DNA from: Nelumbo lutea
Lineage: Eukaryota; Streptophyta; Magnoliopsida; Proteales; Nelumbonaceae
Assembly (NCBI GenBank): GCA_022828595.1
Contig: JAKGHH010000002.1
Span: forward strand, 84,722,076 to 84,786,075
Length of the DNA stretch: 64,000 nucleotides
Direction of reading: 5' to 3'
Part shown: piece by piece, positions 57,151 to 64,000 of the stretch
Layout: every line of letters begins with the position of its first letter
Numbering within the stretch: the stretch's first letter is position 1
Translations under genes and position numbers: made by a program
The notes under the pieces: model-generated
What the model was told of the DNA's origin: nothing
Seen by the model: the letters and a program-made list of their open reading frames with translations, nothing else
Databases searched by the model: none

Positions 57151-57813
57151 TTTTTGAAAATCCCTAATATACCCTTGTATGGTCGAAAATGTCCTCTTCA
57201 ATTTGAGCAGATCGGACATAAACTGGTTCTACTATTGTTGGTAATCTCTGGTGGAGGGAGGTTACTACCGCTAGTTCGCTCTTGCTTCGAGCGAAGAAGA
57301 TGAAGTGATTTTGGCAAGGGGGTTTTTGCCTATATCTCAGATTTGAGATGTCTCTTAGATTTCAAAGGGTTTTTGCATATCTCATAGATAAGGAACTCAG
57401 ATATGAGGGTCTAGTCTTTGGTGAAGAGGCAAACCCTCTATTCCTCCTCCATTGTTGCCTAGGACCCTCTATTCCTCTTCTTCTCTTTCTTCTTCTTCCT
57501 CTTTTCTTTTTATTTATTTTATTTATTTATTTTTGCCAAGAATTCATTGTTCACCGTCATCTTGCTTGAAACATTATTAGAATTGTAGGGATGGAAATTT
57601 TCCTTTTAAATTGGGGACCTACCTTGCTCTACCTTGAATGGGACAGGTTTTCTCAAATCTTACAGAAGGACAAGGTAGAGACGAGGTGGGGACAGGGAAA
57701 ATATTTTTGTCTCAATTTAGGGATGGGATTTGCATATAATTCCCCAAACCCGATGGTAAATTTGTAAAATATCTACAGATTTAATATTGATTTTTAAAAT
57801 GTCACTACGTTTT

Positions 57814-57815
<2 letters not shown>
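57151..57815. other. Spacer between the left- and right-facing Helitron copies
   Basis: Not Helitron-like. It includes a CT-rich stretch (57430-57500) and, from 57588, a left-end-like piece of the TAGGGATGG MITE family without a clear right end. A 73-codon frame at 57348-57569 has no recognisable family. Confidence 0.45.

Positions 57816-57817
<2 letters not shown>

Positions 57818-57860
<43 letters not shown>
57818..57860. repeat. (AT)n microsatellite at the Helitron 5' end
   Basis: About 21 AT units. The other copies have only three to five, so it expanded after insertion. Confidence 0.95.
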
Positions 57861-57864
<4 letters not shown>

Positions 57865-59523
57865 CAAGGAAGTTTAGAAATTTAATCTTTTTTTGAATTT
57901 TTTATTTTTTAATTCCATGTCATTACTGAAACAACCAATGAGATGCACTTTCCCAATAACCTAAATAATATCTTCTCTTAAAATCTCTATTAAACTACCT
58001 CCCCACTATCCCCCACATTCTCCCAAATAGTCTCTAATTGCTATTTATCTTCTAAATTATCTCTAATTCCTATATATTATCTCCCCCACTTTTTATCTAT
58101 ATCAATCTAAATAAAGTTTAGACTAAAAAATTTTAAAATTATTTAAGTATTCTAACAAAGATATATAAAAATTTTAAAATATTTATTAAAAACAAAAAAA
58201 ATATTTCTATAATTTTTACAAAATATATCACGAAATTATGTACTAACAATTTAAATTATGTTTTTCTAGACTATCAATTTAAATGTTATTCAAATAATAA
58301 ATGTTTAACATTAAAAAAATAAAATCTTATATTATATCGCAATAAATAAATATCTTAAATAACAAAATATTATAAATATATAAATAACTATATAACAAAA
58401 TATTTAGTAATATGTAATAGCTTTAAATAAATAAAATTCAAGTAACAAAAAAATTTAAATATTTAAATAAATATTTAACATAACTATATTTTAAATAGTT
58501 AAAATAATGAAATTATGTAATAAATTTTAAAAAAAATTCTTAAAAGTAGAAAAATAATTATAACATAATATTGAAATTAATAATAATATAATATCTTACA
58601 AAACTAATAATGAATTTATGTATTAATAGTATAAATTATAATTCTATGGATTATTACATTCAGCACATAACAAAAAAATTTAAATATTTTTCATATTATT
58701 TAAAATTTAACATAACTAGATTTTAAATAGTTAAAATACCGAAATTATTTAAAAATTAAAAAAAATTCTTAAAAGTAGAAAAATAATTATAATATAATAT
58801 TGATATTAATAATAATTTAGTATATAACAAAATTAGTAATGAAATAATGTAATAATAGTATAAATTATAATTTATGGATAATTAAATTCAATAAATAATT
58901 AGTATTTTAAATTTTAAATATTTTACATATTATTTAAGTTTTTAAATAACTAAATATTTTAAATAACAAAACATTTAGCATAACTAGATATTAAATTAGT
59001 TAAAATAAAGAAGTTATGTAATAAATTTAAAAACAAATCTGAAAAGAAAAAAATAATTATAACATAATGTTGAAATTAATAATAATTTAATATTTTACAA
59101 AATTAATAATGAAATAACTTTAATAGTAATTTCATATTTTTACATAATATTGTAAGTAACTAATGTCACTTATATCAATTAATAATTCAAGAAAATAACT
59201 TTCATAAAAATTAATATTTATTAATAATGGTTTTAAACTCTTAATATATATTTATTATATAATTATATATACTAATTTAATATATTTTTAGTACTTATTG
59301 TATTATTTGTAATTATTGTATATTTTGTTATCAATATATTTTCAATAATTGTGTATTTTTGCTATAATTTTTCAATAACTATTTGAGATTAAACTATTGT
59401 TATTTATCAGAGATGAGCTATTAATTTAGCTGAAATTATGAGTGTTCATTAGTTGGTTTGGTTGGTTGTAGGTTGTTTGACCAACCAAATTGAACTAGTC
59501 AGGTTGGGAAGTTGGCCAGCTGA

Positions 59524-60303
59524 TAGGGCTGTTCATAAGAAGACCCAACTCGACCAAATCGATCAATTCAGACCGACCCAATCCAAATTGGCCAGGTTTT
59601 TTCAGTACCGGTTGATTTCGGGTTGTAAAAAATCATAAATCGATATGAAAATCGAAAACGATCCGAATCAAACCGACTTAGTAGTTAGTAGTTAATTCCT
59701 AATTAGTAGTTACAACCTACTTAGTTCCTACTTAACTAAGTTGTCTCTATCCTATTTACAATCTAACTTAATTTGTAGTCTTCTAGTTAGGAATGACATT
59801 AATGGCAAGTATTGTAAGATAACTAGACAAGGAATTTTTTGTAAAAGTTTAAAGAAAAGAATCAAATGATTCTAGTTTTTATAGTCTTTTACACCAAATA
59901 GACAACTAATTACAATTAGAATTAGGTGTCATTTTTTACTTAGATTAAAAGGTTTCTTGAAATATACAAATTTCAGTCTTCTTTCTCTAATACAGTTTGA
60001 CTTTCTATTTTCTTGATAACTTTTATTCTAACTTGGTCCGCCCCCTACCAATTTAAGTCTTCTTTCTCTAATAGAATTAGGTGTCCTTTTTTACATCAAA
60101 TTTCAGTCTTCTTTCTCCAATCTATCAATTTATTACCATGATTGAACTTAGAACCGAAACCGACCCAACTCAACTCAGACCAATCAGGTTGATTTTGCTT
60201 AACATAGGGTCGGTTTCGATTTCAATTTCAAGTAACCCGACTAGGTAAGGTTGGCTGAAAAAATCTCAGTAAACCGACCCAACCCAACCCGTGAACAGCC
60301 CTA
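59524..60303. mobile_element. 780-bp hAT-type MITE in copy E
   Basis: Perfect terminal inverted repeats TAGGGCTGTTCA and TGAACAGCCCTA, flanked by exact CCAGCTGA (59516-59523, 60304-60311). Rich in CCGACCCAACC-type blocks near both ends. No transposase. Confidence 0.92.
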
Positions 60304-61330
60304 CCAGCTGAAATCGACTGATCATTTGTGAAAACCGACCACTCAAGTTGTATCAGTTTAGGCCGATTTTTTTTGTTCGGTTCATCGGTTCAAAAGATTT
60401 AAAATTAGAAATTAAATTTAAATTTTAAACTTATAGTGCAATTGTTAAAAAATAAATGTAAAAATTAAATTTATGATATAAAACCTTTTAGACTAGGAAA
60501 TAAAGAAATTTCCCACTTTTTCATATTTAAATTTTAAAATAATAATATTTATCAATTTTTAGGTTATTCGATTTTGGTTGGTTTACAAATGGTCAAAGCG
60601 AAACTGATCCAATTTGGTCGAGTTGGGAAATTTTTTAACCAAAGCCGACCTAAAATACTAGAAAACTGGCCAACTCAGGTCGAGTTCATCGGGTTGGTCA
60701 ATTTCCTCAATCTGATGAATAAACCTAACTGAAATTAATTTTTGTTATTTTTGTATTATAAAAAATTTATAAAAAGTAGTATACAAAATATGAATAATTA
60801 TTAATTATTTAAAAAGTTGAAAATATAAAACAATTGTATACTCTTATGTGTTTCTATTAGCGTAAGTTAATACTTAGTAAAATACACCTTATAGTTTTAT
60901 ATATCTTTACTTAAACCTACCTTGTAGTTTTCATTTTACTAAAATATCCCATATATTTTACAACTTATTTACTTAATCAACATTTCATTAAGGAGTGTTT
61001 GTTTTGCCATTAGGCCCATGATTTTTTATTCCAAAAATTCTCGTAACACTTTTTTTTTTTTGTATAGAAAACAAAATTGACAAAATATAGCCAATAGAGT
61101 GGTTGCGCGTGTCTTATTAAAGGCAAAAATTGTATTTTTATTTTTATTTTCTTTTGATTTAATTTATTTAAATGAACACTAGGGTCGATACTGTCATTTT
61201 CCATTGTCATCCAATGGAAGATTGATTAAATCCATTGCAAATTATAGTGGTGTTTTAGTAAAATACAAACTATAGGTTAGATTTTAGTAAATCCATGAAA
61301 CTATAGGGGGTGTTTTAGTAAATGACTATT

Positions 61331-63426
61331 TCTCACTCACTCACTCACTCACCAACTTTCTCCAAAGTTATCTTTAATTTAGTAGAGAATTTCTCTAGTA
61401 AATTATCTCTAATTCTCATTTATCTTCTCCCCACTTTTCACAAAATTATATAATAACATTAAAATATTCCTTAAAAAGACAAAAAATAATTATAATTTAT
61501 TTAATAATATTCATATTATTAATAATTATTTATTTTTACAAAATTCATCACAAAATTATCTTCAAATAATATAAATAATGATTTTCTGGACTATTCAGTC
61601 AAAATGTTATTCAAATAATAAAAATGTAACATTAAAAATAAAATATTATTTAAATATTTCAATAGCTAAATATCATAAATAAAAAAATATTAAAATTAAT
61701 ATTTTAAATCAATTAATAATATATTTTAAATAGTTACTGAATAACTTTCAATTATAACAAATAGATTAAGATTATAAATATTTAGTTAAATAACTAAGTA
61801 TTTTAAATAATGAAATACTTAACATAACTAGATTTTAAATAGTTAAAAAAACAAAATTATGTATTAATAGTACTATAATTTTATGGATTATTAAATTCAA
61901 CAAGTAATTAATATTTTAAAATTTAAATAATGATATTATTTCAATAAATAAATAATTTTGTAAATAACTAATTTCATACCAATTAATAGTTCTAGAAAAT
62001 AACTTTAAAAATTTATTGTTTATTAATAATAATTAAACTTAATCTTTATCTATTATATATTTATCTATATTAAATTAATGTTTATTGTATTTCAGTAATT
62101 ATTTATTGTTTTTATGATAAATATATTTTCAATAATTATGTATAAATCTATTTTTGTTTTGTTATTTAATAGAAAATTTTCAATAATTATTGGAATCTAA
62201 ACCACTGTTACTTAGCTTTTTAAATTTAATTTATTGTGTATTTCTGCTATAAATTTTTAATAATTATTGAAGATTAAACTATTGTTCATAGGTTTGTTCG
62301 GTTCAATTGTAGGTTATTTGGCCAACCAAATCGACTTGGTCAGGTTGGGGATTGGTCACTAAGGTTATATTGGTTTGGATAAATTTTTTGTTTGATCGGT
62401 CTATTTAAAAGATTTAAACTTAAGAAATTAAGTTTAAATTTAAAAAAAAAATTGCAATGGTATTATTAAAAAAATAAATTTAAAATTAAATTTATGATAT
62501 AAACTATTTTAGCCTAAGAAATATTGGAATTTTCCCACTTTCTCATATATATATATTGGGTCGTTCGATTTTATTCAATTTACAAATGACCAAAGCGAAA
62601 CTAATCCAACCTAGTCAGGTTGAGAAAATGTTGAACCAAAGTCGACTAGAAATACTAAAAACTGGGTTGGTCAATATCATTAGTTTGATTTGGAATGGCA
62701 AGGGGTGGGGTGGGACGACGAGCTTCTCTCCATCCATGTCCCCATGAAAATCCCCATCCATACCCCTGTCCCCATCCCCGCTAACGGGGACAAAATTATC
62801 CCCATCTCCATCTCCATAGGGATCCCCATCTCCACGGGGATCCCCACTCTCTGTGATTCTTTATAATGTCAATCATTATGTTTTTGTTTTTTATTTTATT
62901 TAAAAATATATATATATAAATTAAAATTTACAATCCTATTAGAAAAGATTCAAACATATTCAACCATATTTTTAAAAATATTAATATATAGACGTATGTG
63001 TACATATATACATATATAAACCTACGTGTATATATACATATATATTAGCGGGGATCCCATGGGACGGGGATTGGGGTCCCCGTTGGGCAAGGAATGCTCT
63101 CCCCATCCCCGCATTGTCCCCGCCAACGGGGATGAAAATTTCCCCATCTCCGTCCCCATGGGGGGAAAATCATCCCCATTCCTACTCCATTCAGGGCAAA
63201 TCCCCACGGGGATCGGGGAAATAGGGAAATTGCCATCCCTAAGTTTGATAAACAACCCTATCTAAAATTAATTATTATTAGTTTTGTATTATAAAAAATT
63301 ATTAAAAGTAGTATATAAAATATAAATGATTATTAATTATTATATAAAACAATTGTATACTCTTACATGTTTCTATTATTTATCTTTAACTTAACAAATT
63401 CCGTGCATTACATGGGTCCCTGCTAG
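61331..63426 (+). mobile_element. Helitron-family copy F, plus, with 3' terminus
   Basis: Begins after a (CTCA)n run (61333-61354) within the family's 5' region (TTAGTAGAGAATTTCTCTAG). It ends with the hairpin CCGTGCATTACATGG (63401-63415), then GTCCCTG and CTAG (63423-63426) followed by T. It is the inverted partner of copy C. Confidence 0.65.
62690..63241. mobile_element. 552-bp hAT-type MITE in copy F
   Basis: Ends TTGGAATGGCAA and TTGCCATCCCTA, flanked by exact AGTTTGAT (62682-62689, 63242-63249). That is the complement of the ATCAAACT around 51956-52492. Same insertion event, seen in an inverted Helitron copy. Confidence 0.88.
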
Positions 63427-63734
63427 TATTCTTATAATCCTAGGGTACCATAATTGCATTTATAAAATACTCCCAAATTATCATAGTACAATTCCTAAAA
63501 TACCCCCAAATTCCCATAATCTTATTTGTAAAATATCCATAAATTAGATTTTTTAGGTGGTTGCCTTAGGGTGGGGAAATTTGGGGATTCACCATCCCTA
63601 ATGGGAAATGAGTTCCTTGCTCCAAACCCACTCCGCCACTAGGGTTGGGCGGAAATGAAGTAGAATGTCTTGACTGATGGGGGCAAGGGACAATGAGGGG
63701 TGTCCCATCCCATACATCGCACGGCTCCCACTAG
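63427..63734 (+). mobile_element. Second Helitron 3' terminus
   Basis: Ends in a hairpin-like motif (CCCATACATCGCACGG, 63709-63724), CTCCCA and CTAG (63731-63734) followed by T, like the family terminus. The preceding 280 bases do not match the other copies, so this may be the tail of a different or outer element. Confidence 0.5.
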
Positions 63735-64000
63735 TGTACTATATAAATGTGAACTTACAAAAGAGGGTAGGTTCTCAAAAGTATCTTTTGGCATTCATGA
63801 GGGACTTGGAAATTGAAATGGAAAATTATAGGGTCCAAACTCTTCGATAGTCCAGGTAGAGCCTTTTTCAACCAATTTCTATTCTTAATAATAAGTGGAT
63901 ATATCGGTGCCATGGAGCTAGACCAGTGAGTTATTACGCTTTCTTCAAAGGATGACTACTTCCAAGCCCACCTCCTGGTTGTCATCGCTCGATCACTTCC
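63735..64000. other. Window edge, no feature recognised
   Basis: Higher GC than the Helitron block. No supported gene on either strand. Confidence 0.4.

Larger units (their letters stand above)
57816..61330 (+). mobile_element. Helitron-family copy E, plus
   Basis: Starts at TC followed by a (AT)n run (57818-57860) and TTAAAACAAGG; then TTCCATGTCATTACTGAAAC and AACCAATGAGATGCACTTTC, the inverse of copy D's 5' side. It ends in the subterminal block (ACTATAGGGGGTGTTTTAGT) without hairpin or CTAG, cut off where copy F begins. Confidence 0.65.

Noticed and set aside
1..64000. tRNA, rRNA and CRISPR searches by eye
   Set aside because: No tRNA A/B-box arrangement with a cloverleaf, no rRNA core motif and no regularly spaced repeats with unique spacers were found.

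Overview
This window is nuclear DNA of a flowering plant, probably a woody dicot or an early-diverging eudicot or magnoliid. The genes have GT-AG introns and encode plant-type proteins. The intergenic and intronic DNA is packed with Copia, L1-like LINE, hAT MITE, Mutator, Harbinger and Helitron remnants. I cannot name the species from sequence alone. Three protein-coding genes can be supported; no rRNA, tRNA or CRISPR array was seen.

Region 1 (1-25130, minus strand): a large PIKfyve-type phosphatidylinositol-3-phosphate 5-kinase gene, FAB1B-like. Nine coding exons are visible, from the FYVE-domain exon at 23.8 kb to the start of the kinase domain at 1.3 kb; the last exons lie beyond base 1. 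Exons 2 and 3 are separated by a 13.7 kb intron that is almost entirely nested transposons: a 5'-truncated LINE (8350-9200), a 3.4 kb LINE (9287-12694) carrying a MITE and a tiny second LINE tail, and an older LINE (13241 to about 20030) split by a degenerate Copia element (13466-18880) and by another LINE (18949-19761). A 77-bp perfect tandem duplication covers the exon 6 splice donor.

Region 2 (25.1-30.8 kb): the gap between two divergently transcribed genes. It holds a Mutator-like element with about 200-bp inverted ends. This element carries a fragment of the N-terminus of replication protein A 70-kDa subunit (a Pack-MULE) and a nested Harbinger-type element. An unrecognised coding-like stretch follows at 28.8-29.15 kb.

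Region 3 (30833-38751, plus strand): an apparently complete five-exon gene for the alpha subunit of translation initiation factor eIF2B. Two facing LINE 3' ends and a zinc-binding fragment sit in intron 3.

Region 4 (38.8-50.5 kb): AT-rich intergenic DNA with GC-rich MITEs, a degenerate tandem array of about 165-bp units split by an hAT MITE, and a small intact two-exon LEA_3/SAG21-like gene (48443-48897, minus) with a TATA box.

Region 5 (50.5-63.74 kb): about 13 kb of copies of one non-coding Helitron family. They face left up to about 57.1 kb and right from 57.8 kb, and several carry MITEs with clear 8-bp target duplications. Two inverted copies carry the same MITE in the same target site, so the MITE was present before the Helitron multiplied.
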